Assembly: GCF_014203605.1 (NCBI RefSeq)
Contig: NZ_JACHJJ010000010.1
Span: forward strand, 1-64,000
Source of the DNA: Thiemannella venezuelensis
Lineage (GTDB): Bacteria; Actinomycetota; Actinomycetes; Streptosporangiales; Streptosporangiaceae
Direction: 5' to 3'
Length of the DNA: 64,000 nt
Every line of letters begins with the position of its first letter. The stretch's first letter is position 1. A program made the translations under genes and the position numbers. Below, in pieces: positions 8,170-16,700 of this stretch. The notes below the pieces were generated by a model that did not search any database, was not told where the DNA came from, and worked only from the letters and a program-made list of their open reading frames with translations.

Positions 8170-8625
8170 GTGAACGAGGACGGTGCTCGTCCGGCTCGCT
8201 CCCGGACGGATGGCGACAGCCCGTCGGTCTCCCCTGTCCGGGGATTCCTGGCCGAGCTCACCTTCTGCCTGCCCGACCTGCCCGACGTGCGTGACTTCGC
8301 GGCCGCCCACGCCCTGCGCGGCGGGATGGCCCAGGAGCGCCTGGCCGACTTCCTCGTCGCCGTCAACGAGGTGGCCACCAACGCCGTCACCCACGGGCAC
8401 GTCACCGCCAAGGCACTGCTGCGCATGTGGACGACCAGCGACTCCCTCGTCGTGGAGGTCCGCGACGAGGGACGCTGGGCCCCGCAGGCCGTCCCCGGGC
8501 AGACGCCGCCCGCTCCCTACGCCACCAGCGGCATGGGGCTCTGGGTGGCCCGGATGGTCAGCTCCGCCATCGACTTCCGGACCGGCATCGACGGGACGGT
8601 CGTCACCATGTCCTTCACGGTCTGA
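8170..8625 (+). CDS. RsbW-like anti-sigma factor serine kinase (HATPase)
   Basis: 151 residues forming a single GHKL ATPase domain. The N-box is AVNEVATNAVTHGH, then VVEVRDEGRW, and the G-box is YATSGMGLWVARMVS. RsbW proteins bind their sigma factor and phosphorylate a STAS antagonist. The GTG at 8170 is chosen because GGGGAGG (8152-8158) precedes it; the open frame extends back to 8044. It lies 119 bases after the sigma gene on the same strand and ends 28 bases before the NADH dehydrogenase gene. Confidence 0.85.
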   Translation: MNEDGARPARSRTDGDSPSVSPVRGFLAELTFCLPDLPDVRDFAAAHALRGGMAQERLADFLVAVNEVATNAVTHGHVTAKALLRMWTTSDSLVVEVRDEGRWAPQAVPGQTPPAPYATSGMGLWVARMVSSAIDFRTGIDGTVVTMSFTV

Positions 8626-8653
8626 GGCGGCTTTTCCGGGTAGGGGCACCCCC

Positions 8654-9979
8654 ATGACCAATCCTCCCCGCATCCTGATCGTCGGCGGCGGCTACGTCGG
8701 CATGTACACGGCCCTGCGGCTCCAGCGCGGGCTCCGCCCCGGAGAGGCCCGCGTCACCGTCATCGACGCCGACTCGTACATGACCTACCAGCCCTTCCTC
8801 CCCGAGGCGGCGGCGGGCAACGTCGAGCCCCGGCACGTCGTCGTCCCCCTGCGCAAGGTCCTGAACAGGTGCGAGATCCTCAACGGCTGGGTGGTCGGCG
8901 TCGACCCGCAGGCCCGCACCGTCGAGATGCGCCCCCACGACGGACCGCCCCGCCTCCTCGGCTACGACCTGCTCGTCCTCGCCCCCGGCTCCGTCTCGCG
9001 GACCCTGCCCATCCCCGGCCTGGCCGAGTGCGGCATCGGCTTCAAAACCGTCGAGGAGGCCATCCACCTGCGCAACCACGTCCTCGCCCAGCTCGACCTG
9101 GCCGCCTCCACCACCGACGAGGCGGTCCGCGCCAGAGCCCTCACCTTCGTCTTCGTCGGCGCGGGCTTCGCCGGGGTCGAGGCCCTGGCCGAGCTGGAGG
9201 ACATGGCCCGCGACGCCTGCCGCTACTTCCCGTCCGTGGACCCCGCGGACATGCGCTGGCTCCTGGTCGAGGCCACCGACCGCATCCTGCCCGAGGTCGG
9301 GCCCGAGATGGGCCGCTGGACACTGGAGCAGCTCCGCGCCCGCGGGATCGACGTGCGCCTCGGCGTGCGCCTCAAGTCCGCCGAGGACGGCCACGTCGTC
9401 CTCGACGACGGCACCGAACTCGACTCCTCGACACTGGTGTGGACCGCCGGGGTCAAGCCGCACCCCCTGGTGAGAGCCAGCGGCCTCCCCCTGGACGACA
9501 GGGGCCGGATCAGGGCCACCGCCGAACTCCTCGTCGAGGGCTCCACCACCGAGTTCACGGCCGGGGACTGCGCCGCCGTACCGGACCTGACCCGGCCCGG
9601 CGAAATGTGCTCGCCCAACGCCCAGCACGCCGTACGGCAGGCCCGCACACTGGCCGCCAACGTGCTGGCCACGCTCAGGGGCACGGAGCGCAGGCCGTAC
9701 CGGCACGCCTACGCCGGCTCGGTCGCCAGCCTCGGCCTGCACCGGGGCGTCGCGCAGATCTACGGCCGCAAACTGCGCGGGCCACTGGCCTGGTTCATGC
9801 ACCGCACCTACCACCTGTCGCGGGTGCCGACCCTGAACCGGAAGGTCCGCGTGCTGGTCGACTGGACCCTCGCGCTGCTCTTCCGCCGCGACATCACCTC
9901 GCTCGGCGCGCTGGCCCACCCCCGCCAGGAGTTCGAGTTCGCGGCCCGGCCCGACCCGGCCCGGCCGGACGCCGGGTGA
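8654..9979 (+). CDS. ndh: Type II NADH dehydrogenase (NDH-2-like NAD(P)/FAD oxidoreductase)
   Basis: 441 residues with two Rossmann motifs. The FAD-binding ILIVGGGYVGMYTALRL is at about residue 7 and the NADH-binding FVFVGAGFAGVEALAEL at about 165. A second FAD contact TAGDCAAVPDL is at about 310. The motif YQPFLPEAAAGN near residue 55 is typical of actinobacterial NDH-2. The enzyme passes electrons from NADH to menaquinone at the inner face of the membrane without pumping protons. The C-terminal 80 residues are basic and could anchor it peripherally. ATG 8654 has AGGGG upstream. With a 28-base gap it probably shares a transcript with the anti-sigma gene, which would link respiration to the stress module. 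Confidence 0.85.
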   Translation: MTNPPRILIVGGGYVGMYTALRLQRGLRPGEARVTVIDADSYMTYQPFLPEAAAGNVEPRHVVVPLRKVLNRCEILNGWVVGVDPQARTVEMRPHDGPPRLLGYDLLVLAPGSVSRTLPIPGLAECGIGFKTVEEAIHLRNHVLAQLDLAASTTDEAVRARALTFVFVGAGFAGVEALAELEDMARDACRYFPSVDPADMRWLLVEATDRILPEVGPEMGRWTLEQLRARGIDVRLGVRLKSAEDGHVVLDDGTELDSSTLVWTAGVKPHPLVRASGLPLDDRGRIRATAELLVEGSTTEFTAGDCAAVPDLTRPGEMCSPNAQHAVRQARTLAANVLATLRGTERRPYRHAYAGSVASLGLHRGVAQIYGRKLRGPLAWFMHRTYHLSRVPTLNRKVRVLVDWTLALLFRRDITSLGALAHPRQEFEFAARPDPARPDAG

Positions 9980-10148
9980 ACCGGACGCACCCCGAGCGGT
10001 GACCCGCGCGCGGTGAGAGGGCCGCGTGCGCGGCGGCGCGGCGCGCACGCGACCCGGACGGCACACCGGCAGCGACGGCACACCGGCCAGCGCACGATCC
10101 GGCCAGCGCATCGCCCGGGCAGACCACGCCAGGTGCACACCACGCCAA

Positions 10149-10178
10149 GGGGGCGCCGCCCTGCCGGGCGGCGCCCCC
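10149..10178. terminator. Strong bidirectional hairpin between convergent genes
   Basis: Perfect 13-bp stem GGGGGCGCCGCCC / GGGCGGCGCCCCC with loop TGCC, between ndh (ends 9979) and the leftward small membrane gene (ends 10214). The rest of 9980-10213 shows no gene. Confidence 0.75.
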
Positions 10179-10213
10179 TGAGGCGGTGGCGGATCGGTCT
10201 CCCGGAGGAGCGA

Positions 10214-10399
10214 TCACCTCCTGCGGCGCCAGTTGCCCCCGCGCCACCCGGCCGTGCCGACGCCCGCCTGGTGCAGGGCGAGCAGGAGCAGTCCGAGAAG
10301 CAGGAAGGTCGTGGCGGAGACACCGGCTCCGAGGCTGGCGTCGAGAAGGTCGAGCAGCAGGCCGAGGCCGAACACGATGGCGGCGGCGATGGCGAGCAT
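10214..10399 (-). CDS. Small two-helix membrane protein
   Basis: 61 residues. Two hydrophobic stretches (about 2-20 and 28-47) flank a short loop, and the tail is basic (RGGNWRRRR). Function unknown. GAAAGAGGTGACC precedes ATG 10399, an excellent ribosome site that overlaps the stop codon of the gene before it (3-base gap), so translation is coupled. It is the last gene of a three-gene leftward operon. Confidence 0.8.
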   Translation of the reverse strand: MLAIAAAIVFGLGLLLDLLDASLGAGVSATTFLLLGLLLLALHQAGVGTAGWRGGNWRRRR

Positions 10400-10402
10400 G
10401 GG

Positions 10403-11149
10403 TCACCTCTTTCCGGTTGACGTGACGGGCAGGCCCAGCAGCTCCTCCAGCGTCGACCGGTAGTCGCGCAGGGCCGTACGGAGCCGCTCGGTGTCGTTGT
10501 CGCCGCCGTCCTTCCAGAGAGCCTGGAGCTCGGCGGCCCGGGTCTCCAGAGCCGTCCGGATCGAGGCCGACAGCTCGTCGAGGAGGGAATGGGCGCGCTC
10601 CACCGCGTCGCGGGGGTCGTCCACGAAGCCCACCTGGACCTCCTGCCAGCGCCGCCGTACGTCCTCGGGATCCCGGTCGAACAGCGGCGTCCGCGCGGCG
10701 TGCTGGGGTGCGGGGTCCGGGACCGCGGCCGGCGGGCCCCCGTGCGCCGGGTCCGACGGGCCGGCCGGGTGTTCCGGCCGGTCGCCGGGGCCGGCGTTCT
10801 CCAGGTCGGCGTGTTCCGGAGCCGAGGGGTCCCGGTCCGCGTGGACCGGTCCGGTCCCCTCCGCGTCCGGAGGCACCGGCCGGTCGTCGAGATCCGCACG
10901 CTGAGGGAAGGAGACCCGATCCGCGTGCTCCTCCGGCACGGGACGGGCGGCCTCGGCGAGGTCCGGGTCGGTCGCGGCGGCCGTCTCCCGGCCGGGCACG
11001 CCACCGGGACGTCCGGACGGCTCCCCGGAGCCGGGGCGCTCCGCGTCGCCGCGCTGCGGCGGGATGTTCGGCTGCGTGTCCTCGCCGGGGGAGCCGTCGC
11101 CCGGATGGGCCGGGCGGCCGTACACCAGCCTGTCGGGTCGGTCGTTCAT
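10403..11149 (-). CDS. Disordered-linker protein with a C-terminal WxEVQxxFVD helical domain
   Basis: 248 residues. The first about 150 are rich in P, G, D and E and look disordered. The last 85 form a predicted helical domain starting DPEDVRRRWQEVQVGFVD and ending YRSTLEELLGL. The same pattern occurs in the preceding gene (WTEVQERFVDAPGFAV and YRALFQELLE), so the two are paralogues sharing one domain, one soluble and one membrane-anchored. I do not know its function. ATG 11149 lies 8 bases past the upstream stop, with coupled translation. Confidence 0.75.
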   Translation of the reverse strand: MNDRPDRLVYGRPAHPGDGSPGEDTQPNIPPQRGDAERPGSGEPSGRPGGVPGRETAAATDPDLAEAARPVPEEHADRVSFPQRADLDDRPVPPDAEGTGPVHADRDPSAPEHADLENAGPGDRPEHPAGPSDPAHGGPPAAVPDPAPQHAARTPLFDRDPEDVRRRWQEVQVGFVDDPRDAVERAHSLLDELSASIRTALETRAAELQALWKDGGDNDTERLRTALRDYRSTLEELLGLPVTSTGKR

Positions 11150-11156
11150 CACCGGG

Positions 11157-11834
11157 TCACCGTCCTCGGGAGTCGCGGGGGGCGTTCCGCTCGTTCTGAC
11201 CGGCCCGCTCGTCCTCTCCCCGCACGGGGCGGGCGTCCTCGCGGCGCGGACCGGCATGCCGCGGGGCGTGGTGGTCGCCGTTCACCGCGTGAGGCTCCTC
11301 CGCCTCCAGCAGCTCCTGGAACAGGGCGCGGTAGTGCACCATGGCCTGCCGGAGCTCCTCGGTGGAGGCCGCCTTGCGCACGGCCCGGCCGCTGATCTCG
11401 TGGGCCTGCCGGTAGTGGTCGAGGGTACGGCCGTGCGCCACCGACAGGTCGGCGATCCGCTGCTCGAAGTCGTCGGTCGGATAACCCCGCTCGGCCATCA
11501 CCGCGGTCACCAGGTGATCGGCTTCCGTCACCGCGAACCCGGGGGCGTCCACGAAGCGCTCCTGGACCTCGGTCCACTTCTTCGCGTAGGCCTCGCGCGT
11601 CTCCGAGTCGAGCGGGCGGATGTCGAGGGAGCTGAAACGCTGCTCGCGGGCGAGGAGCTCCTGCTCCGCCTCGCGCCGGTTCTCGCGTTCCTGCAGGGTG
11701 CGTTCGTATTCGGGGCCGAATCGTTCGCGGAGCCGGTGCCGGCGTCGCTGCTGCAGTACGACGTAGCCGACTGCGATGATCGCCGCCACCGCCACCACGA
11801 TGACGACCACCCAGATCAGGGTCTCGGCGGACAT
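11157..11834 (-). CDS. Single-pass membrane protein with WxEVQxxFVD helical domain
   Basis: 225 residues. An N-terminal transmembrane helix (about 6-28) is followed by a charged helix rich in R and E (29-70), probably a cytoplasmic coiled segment. Then comes a domain (about 75-180) with KKWTEVQERFVDAPGFAVTE and YRALFQELLEAEE. The C-terminal 40 residues are polar and disordered. It is the first gene of the operon with its paralogue at 10403 and the small membrane protein at 10214. Its start at ATG 11834 is supported by GGAGG 6 bases upstream. No enzyme motif is visible; a scaffold or stress-envelope role is only a guess. Confidence 0.75.
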   Translation of the reverse strand: MSAETLIWVVVIVVAVAAIIAVGYVVLQQRRRHRLRERFGPEYERTLQERENRREAEQELLAREQRFSSLDIRPLDSETREAYAKKWTEVQERFVDAPGFAVTEADHLVTAVMAERGYPTDDFEQRIADLSVAHGRTLDHYRQAHEISGRAVRKAASTEELRQAMVHYRALFQELLEAEEPHAVNGDHHAPRHAGPRREDARPVRGEDERAGQNERNAPRDSRGR

Positions 11835-11903
11835 GTGCGCCTCCGGTCGTGTGAGCGGTTGTCACAGCCCGCTGCCCCGGAGAACCATTCCGAAACCGCC
11901 CGC

Positions 11904-12425
11904 TTACTCCGGTATGACCGTGGCCTTGTCCTCCGCGGCCTTGTCCTCCGCGGCCTTGTCCTCCGCGGCCTTGTCCTCCGTGGCCGCGCCCTCCGCGCCC
12001 TCCCTCCCGGCGACGGCGGTCATCGCCTCCGCGAGAACCGCCTCCACCAGGGATCCGCCCGCCGCGGCGGGGACCTCGTGGAACCCGCGCCCGGAGTCGT
12101 AGGCGATGTCCAGCCCCGCCGCGACCAGCCGGCCGGCCCAGCGCAGCGCGGTGTTCAGCTTCTCCGCGGGGATCGCCCGCCCCTGGGCGACGGACGACAG
12201 GTTGCGCAGGTTCGTGGCCGGGCCGGACTGGCTGTGCGCGCGGTCGAGCTTCCACGGGATCGCCCGCGAGTGGTCGAGCATCGGCTTGGACAACCCCGCG
12301 GCCCGCTTGGCCTGCAGGATCCCCGACTCGCTCACCCCGAACCTGGCGGCCAGCTCGGCGTTCGACAACCCCCGCCCGGCCAGCCGCCGCAGCTCCTCCT
12401 GGTCGATCAGCGCCCTGCGCCCCAC
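11904..12425 (-). CDS. Helix-turn-helix protein with acidic/basic pentapeptide tail
   Basis: 173 residues. The N-terminal helix-turn-helix (about 8-45: LRRLAGRGLSNAELAARFGVSESGI) resembles resolvase- or sigma-like DNA-binding segments. The middle (60-130) is unassigned. The tail repeats ATEDK-AAEDK-AAEDK-AAEDK from a 15-bp tandem DNA repeat. GTG 12425 has GAGGG 5 bases upstream. A palindrome ATGATC-AC-GATCAT lies 17 bases upstream, possibly its own operator. I cannot assign a family with certainty. Confidence 0.65.
   Translation of the reverse strand: MGRRALIDQEELRRLAGRGLSNAELAARFGVSESGILQAKRAAGLSKPMLDHSRAIPWKLDRAHSQSGPATNLRNLSSVAQGRAIPAEKLNTALRWAGRLVAAGLDIAYDSGRGFHEVPAAAGGSLVEAVLAEAMTAVAGREGAEGAATEDKAAEDKAAEDKAAEDKATVIPE
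11926..11985. repeat. 15-bp tandem repeat, four copies
   Basis: TTGTCCTCCGCGGCC repeated at 11926, 11941, 11956 and 11971 (the last with one change). It encodes the AAEDK tail of the helix-turn-helix gene. In-frame repeats like this expand and contract easily. Confidence 0.9.
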
Positions 12426-12441
12426 ATGCCCTCGCTTTCAC

Positions 12442-12455
12442 ATGATCACGATCAT
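12442..12455. promoter_or_regulatory. Palindrome upstream of the helix-turn-helix gene
   Basis: Perfect inverted repeat ATGATC-AC-GATCAT just upstream of GTG 12425. Its position suggests an operator, perhaps for autoregulation. No direct evidence. Confidence 0.4.
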
Positions 12456-12552
12456 CCGGCGGGCGTCTCGGCGTGCACATGTCCACCGGATCTGCGCTAA
12501 GGTTATGACGTCCGCCCGAGAGGGGCGGCCCGCAAGGGCCGAACGGACAGAC

Positions 12553-12629
<77 letters not shown>

Positions 12630-12647
12630 GATCATCGCTGGTCGGCA

Positions 12648-12678
12648 GGGGTTTCGGAGGTTCTCCGGAACCCCTTTT
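12648..12678 (+). terminator. Rho-independent terminator after tRNA-Pro
   Basis: GGGGTTTCGGAG / CTCCGGAACCCC hairpin (one mismatch, 3-base loop) followed by TTTT, starting 19 bases after the tRNA. Confidence 0.8.
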
Positions 12679-12760
12679 CCGATCGTCGGGAGCCGAACGG
12701 GAGGCCATTCGGCCGCGTGGTCCCGGACCTGCGGTCGCATCCCTGGGCTCCACCTGCGTA

Positions 12761-12796
12761 CGGTCCGCCCTCCCCGCGGGACGGGCGGACCGTTTT
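12761..12796 (+). terminator. Second terminator hairpin, likely bidirectional
   Basis: Perfect 10-bp stem CGGTCCGCCC / GGGCGGACCG, 12-base loop, followed by TTTT on the plus strand. It lies between the tRNA and the convergent secreted-protein gene ending at 12831. Confidence 0.7.
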
Positions 12797-12830
12797 CCGG
12801 GTGCCGGAGGTCCGGCCCGCAGGTCGGGTG

Positions 12831-13127
12831 TCAGCAGCCTTCCAGGCCCCACCGTCCCATGACGGGGGTGTCCTTCGAGTGCAGGATCCCCGACGTGTAG
12901 GGCTGGACGATCTTGCACCCGCCCCAGGTGCGTTCTATGCCGGTGCCGATCCACGCCCGCATCCTGAACGAGTTCGTGCTGCCGCAGTTGCGGTAGCCGA
13001 CGTACTGCACGCGGTTCGACACCCAGGAGCTCGCACCGCACGGCTCGGCGTGGGCCGCCCCGACCGGGATGGTGAGCGTTCCCGCTACCAGCGCGGCAAC
13101 GGCGACTGCCCGGATGGCTCGTTTCAT
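12831..13127 (-). CDS. Small secreted cysteine-containing protein
   Basis: 98 residues. A Sec signal peptide (MKRAIRAVAVAALVAGTL, cleavage after AHA at about residue 27) precedes a mature part of about 70 residues with four cysteines (EPCG, RNCG, GGCK, final C) that could form two disulfides. The centre RMRAWIGTGIERTWGGCK is rich in aromatic and basic residues. Family unknown. A second secreted four-cysteine protein follows upstream at 13217 on the same strand. GAGAGACC precedes ATG 13127. Confidence 0.8.
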   Translation of the reverse strand: MKRAIRAVAVAALVAGTLTIPVGAAHAEPCGASSWVSNRVQYVGYRNCGSTNSFRMRAWIGTGIERTWGGCKIVQPYTSGILHSKDTPVMGRWGLEGC

Positions 13128-13185
13128 GGTCTCTCCTCACACGCCTGGTGTTCGTCGTCGGTTTCGGCCTCGGCGGTGGCCGGAA

Positions 13186-13211
13186 CCCCTGCCCGGCGGA
13201 CCGGGCAGGGG
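13186..13211 (-). terminator. Terminator of the second secreted-protein gene
   Basis: Perfect 11-bp stem CCCCTGCCCGG / CCGGGCAGGGG with a 4-base loop, 6 bases after the stop codon at 13217. Confidence 0.7.
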
Positions 13212-13216
13212 CCCGG

Positions 13217-13594
13217 TCAGCTGCTCACCTCGATGCTCATGCGCGGACAGGTGTCGAGCCGGCCGTAGTAGCGGTTGGTGAGCCCGGTGACCGTCCAGGT
13301 CCCCGCGCCGGATCCGCGGCGCACGACCTTGCCGTTCGTGGAGTCCACGAGCTTCCATCTGATCTCGCTGGGGTCGCAGATGGGGTTGGCGATATAGGAC
13401 TCGAACGTCCGGACGGTCACCGAGCCGGTGTTCGGGTTGGCCGCGATCGAGTCGGTGGAGCAGGTGGTCCAGCCGTAGAAGACGGTGCACTCGTCGATGC
13501 CGGCGGAGGCCGGGGTCGCCGTGCCCACCGCCAGGAGAACGGCGGCGCTCACGGTGGCGAAGCCGGTCGCGCAGAGTTTTCGTCCGATGCTCAA
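13217..13594 (-). CDS. Small secreted four-cysteine protein
   Basis: 125 residues from a TTG at 13594, chosen because AGGGAGGG lies 5 bases upstream and a signal peptide then begins at once (SIGRKLCATGFATVSAAVLL, cleavage after ASA at about residue 32). The mature part has four cysteines (DECT, TTCS, PICD, DTCP) and looks beta-rich: TGSVTVRTFES, GAGTWTVTGL, MSIEVSS. The alternative is an upstream GTG in the same open frame (to 13726). Function unknown. It is divergent from the STAND-WD40 gene, with a 9-bp inverted repeat between them. Confidence 0.7.
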   Translation of the reverse strand: MSIGRKLCATGFATVSAAVLLAVGTATPASAGIDECTVFYGWTTCSTDSIAANPNTGSVTVRTFESYIANPICDPSEIRWKLVDSTNGKVVRRGSGAGTWTVTGLTNRYYGRLDTCPRMSIEVSS

Positions 13595-13696
13595 AAGAGC
13601 CCTCCCTGCAGAGACGTGGTGGTCGTGGTGTTTTTCGGGCAAGCGCGAGCTTCCGTCTGACTCGCCCGTGTAGCGATATGTGTAGTGCTTGTTGGG

Positions 13697-13740
13697 TTGT
13701 GCGGTTTCGGGGTGACCGGTGCACAATCAACACCGCACAA
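13697..13740. promoter_or_regulatory. Inverted repeat in the divergent intergenic region
   Basis: Perfect 9-bp inverted repeat TTGTGCGGT (13697-13705) / ACCGCACAA (13732-13740), between the leftward secreted-protein gene and the rightward STAND-WD40 gene. It could be a regulator site or an RNA structure. Confidence 0.4.
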
Positions 13741-13785
13741 CTGCGCAGTCGCCCGCGTCGCCCTGGTAGCACCCGGAGGTAGGAG

Positions 13786-16700
13786 ATGCCGCGTCCCGAG
13801 CGTCCGGTCGATCCGGAGGCAGGGGCCCTCCAGCGATTCGCGTGGGAGCTGCGCAAGCTGCGGGAGCAGGCCGGCAACCCGGGGTACCGGGAGCTGTCGC
13901 GACGGGCGCACTACGCGCCGACCACGCTGGCGCAGGCGGCACGCGGGGAGGCGCTGCCCAGCCTGGCGGTGGTGCTGGCCTACGTCCGGGCCTGCGGCGG
14001 GGACGCCGGTCACTGGGAGGAGCGCTGGCGGTGCGTGGCCGAGGAGGCCGGGTTCGCCGCACCGGCCGATGACGGCCGGGACGACCGGTCGCCGTATGTC
14101 GGTCTGGCGGCCTACCAGGCTGAGGACGCCTCCCGCTTCCACGGCCGGGAGAGCCTGGTCGACGACCTGATGGCCCGGCTGGACCGGCGGCGTCTGCTGG
14201 CGGTGTGCGGCGCTTCCGGGGCGGGCAAGTCGTCGCTGCTGCGCGCGGGGCTGCTGCCCCGCGCGTGCGCCCAGGGGTGGCGTCCGGTGCTGATGACCCC
14301 GGGCGCGCATCCGCTGCTGGAGTGGGCGCAGAGCCTGGCCGAGGCGAGCGGCGTCCCGGCGGACGAACTCCACGCCGCGTTGCGAGACGATCCGGCCGGG
14401 CTCCCGGTGCTCCCCGAGCTGCTGCTGATCGTGGACCAGTTCGAGGAGGTCTTCACTCTCTGCCGGGATCGAGGGGAGCGGGCGGCCTTCATCGCGGCAC
14501 TGCCCGCTCTGGCGGGCGCGGGGCGCGTCGTGCTGGGGGTGCGGGCCGACTTCTACGCCCACTGCACCGACCACCCCGAACTGGCCGCGGCGCTGACCGG
14601 GGCCCAGGTGCCGGTCGGGCCGATGACCACTGAGGAGCTCCGGCAGGCCGTCACCCGGCCCGCCCAGGAGGCCGGCTGCGTCGTCGAAGGCTCCCTGCTG
14701 GCCGCGATCATGGCTGATTCGGCCGGCCAGATCGGTGCGCTGCCGCTCATCTCGCACGCTCTGGCGGAGACCTGGCGCCGCCGCCGCGGCACCACCCTGA
14801 CCTTGACCGGCTACCAGGCGGCGGGCGGCGTCCACGGCGCCCTGGCCAAGACCGCCGAGACGGCGTACGAGGCCCTCACCCCGGCCCAGCAGGCCCGCGC
14901 CCGCGAGGTGTTCGTACGGCTGACCGCGTTCGGCGAGGGCACGGACGACACCGGCCGCCCGATCTCCCCCGCCGAGCTGGACCCCCTCGACCTCGACACC
15001 CGTACCGTCCTCGACCACTTCAGCCGGGTCCGCCTGATCACGCTCGGCGCGGACACGGTGCAGATCTCGCACGAGGCGCTGATCAGGGCCTGGCCCCGGC
15101 TGCACCAGTGGCTGACCACCGAGCGGGAGGGCCTGCGCGTGCATCGCGGGCTCACCCAGGCGGCCCAGGCGTGGGCGGAGCTGGAGCACGACCCCGGCGC
15201 GCTGTACCGGGGCGCCCGTCTGGTGATCGCCCGCGAATGGGTGAGCCGCCAGGAGGCCGGGGGCCGGTACGGCGGGGACGCCGGTGCGCGCCGCAGCGTG
15301 CTCAACACGCTGGAACGGGCCTTCCTGCACGCCTCCATCGCGCAGGAGGACACCGAGCACACCAGGGCGGTGCGCCGCAGGCGCCAGTTGCGTGCGCTCG
15401 CGGCCGGCCTGGCGCTGCTGCTGGCGGTCTCCACGGCCACGGGGGTGTTCGCGACCGTGAAGTGGCGCGAGGCCGTCGAGGCGCACCGGGTGGCGCTGTC
15501 GCGCCAGCTCGCCACGCAGGCGCTGTACCTGGCCGGCTCCCGGCCCGACACGGCCATGCCGCTCGCGGTGGAGGCGCACGCCCTGGCGCCGACCACCGAG
15601 GCCCGCAGCGCTCTGCTCAGCATGACGCCGCACCTCGCGCGCCGCGGCACGCTCACCGGCCATGCGGGTGCGGTCTCCCAGGTGCTGTTCACTCCCGACG
15701 GCCGCACTCTCGTCAGCGTCGGCCGCGACAGGAGCGTGCGTTTGTGGGATGTCCGCGGCGGTGCTCTGCTGGCCCGCCTGACCGGCCACGACACCTGGAT
15801 GAAGGCCGCGGCGCTCAGCCCGGACGGCCGCACCCTGGCCACCGGCGGCGAGGACGGCGTCCTGGTGTTGTGGGATGTGCCCGGCCGCGCCCGCATCGCC
15901 GCGCTGCCCGGCCACGACCGGCAGATCCGGGAGATCGCCTTCAGTCCGGACGGGCGCACGCTGGCCACCGCCAGTGACGATCACAGCGTGATGGTGTGGG
16001 ACGCGGCCCGGCATGTGCGCCTGCGCGCCCTCACCGGTCACCGGGCCGCGGTGCGCGGAGTGGCGTTCAGCCCGGACGGCCGTACCCTGGCCAGCGCCGG
16101 CGACGACCGGGCCGTGCTGCTGTGGGACCTGGCCCGGCAGGCGCCGCCGGTGCTGCTGGGCGAGCACCCCGAGACGGCCGCCGCCGTGGCGTTCAGCCCG
16201 GACGGCCGTACGCTGGCCAGCGCCGGCGGACGGGCCAGCGTGCAGCTGTGGGACGTGGCGCGTCGCACCCGGCTGGCCCGGCTCGGCCACGGCGAGGACG
16301 GGCAGGTCATCACGCTCGTCTTCAGCCCGGACGGGCGCACGCTGGCCGGCTCCGGGCACGACCCGACGGTGCTGCTGTGGGATGTGGCGCACCGGACGCT
16401 GCGCGGCCGCCTCACCGGTCACCAGGCCAACGTCTACACGATCGCCTTCGATCCGTCCTCCTCGATGCTGAGCAGCGCCGGCGAGGACGGCACGATCCTG
16501 CTGTGGGACCTCGCCCAGGCGAGCCTGGCGGGTCACGCCACCGCGGTCGCCGATGTCGCCTTCAGCCCGGACGGCCGCACCCTGGCCGGCGCGAGCGGCC
16601 GGCGCACCATGCTGTGGCACAGCGCCGACCGCACCTTGGCGGCCGTCCACGACGACCCCTCGCCGCAGGTGAACGCCCTGGCGTTCAGCCCGGACGGGCG

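Noticed and set aside
8183-9979. 598-residue frame starting inside the anti-sigma gene
   Set aside because: Only its 3' part is real (ndh from 8654). The first 150 residues are out-of-frame sequence of the anti-sigma gene.
11850-11866. TGTGA-N7-TCACA, Crp-like site before the membrane operon
   Set aside because: Spacing is N7 instead of N6 and no Crp gene is in the window; too weak to call.
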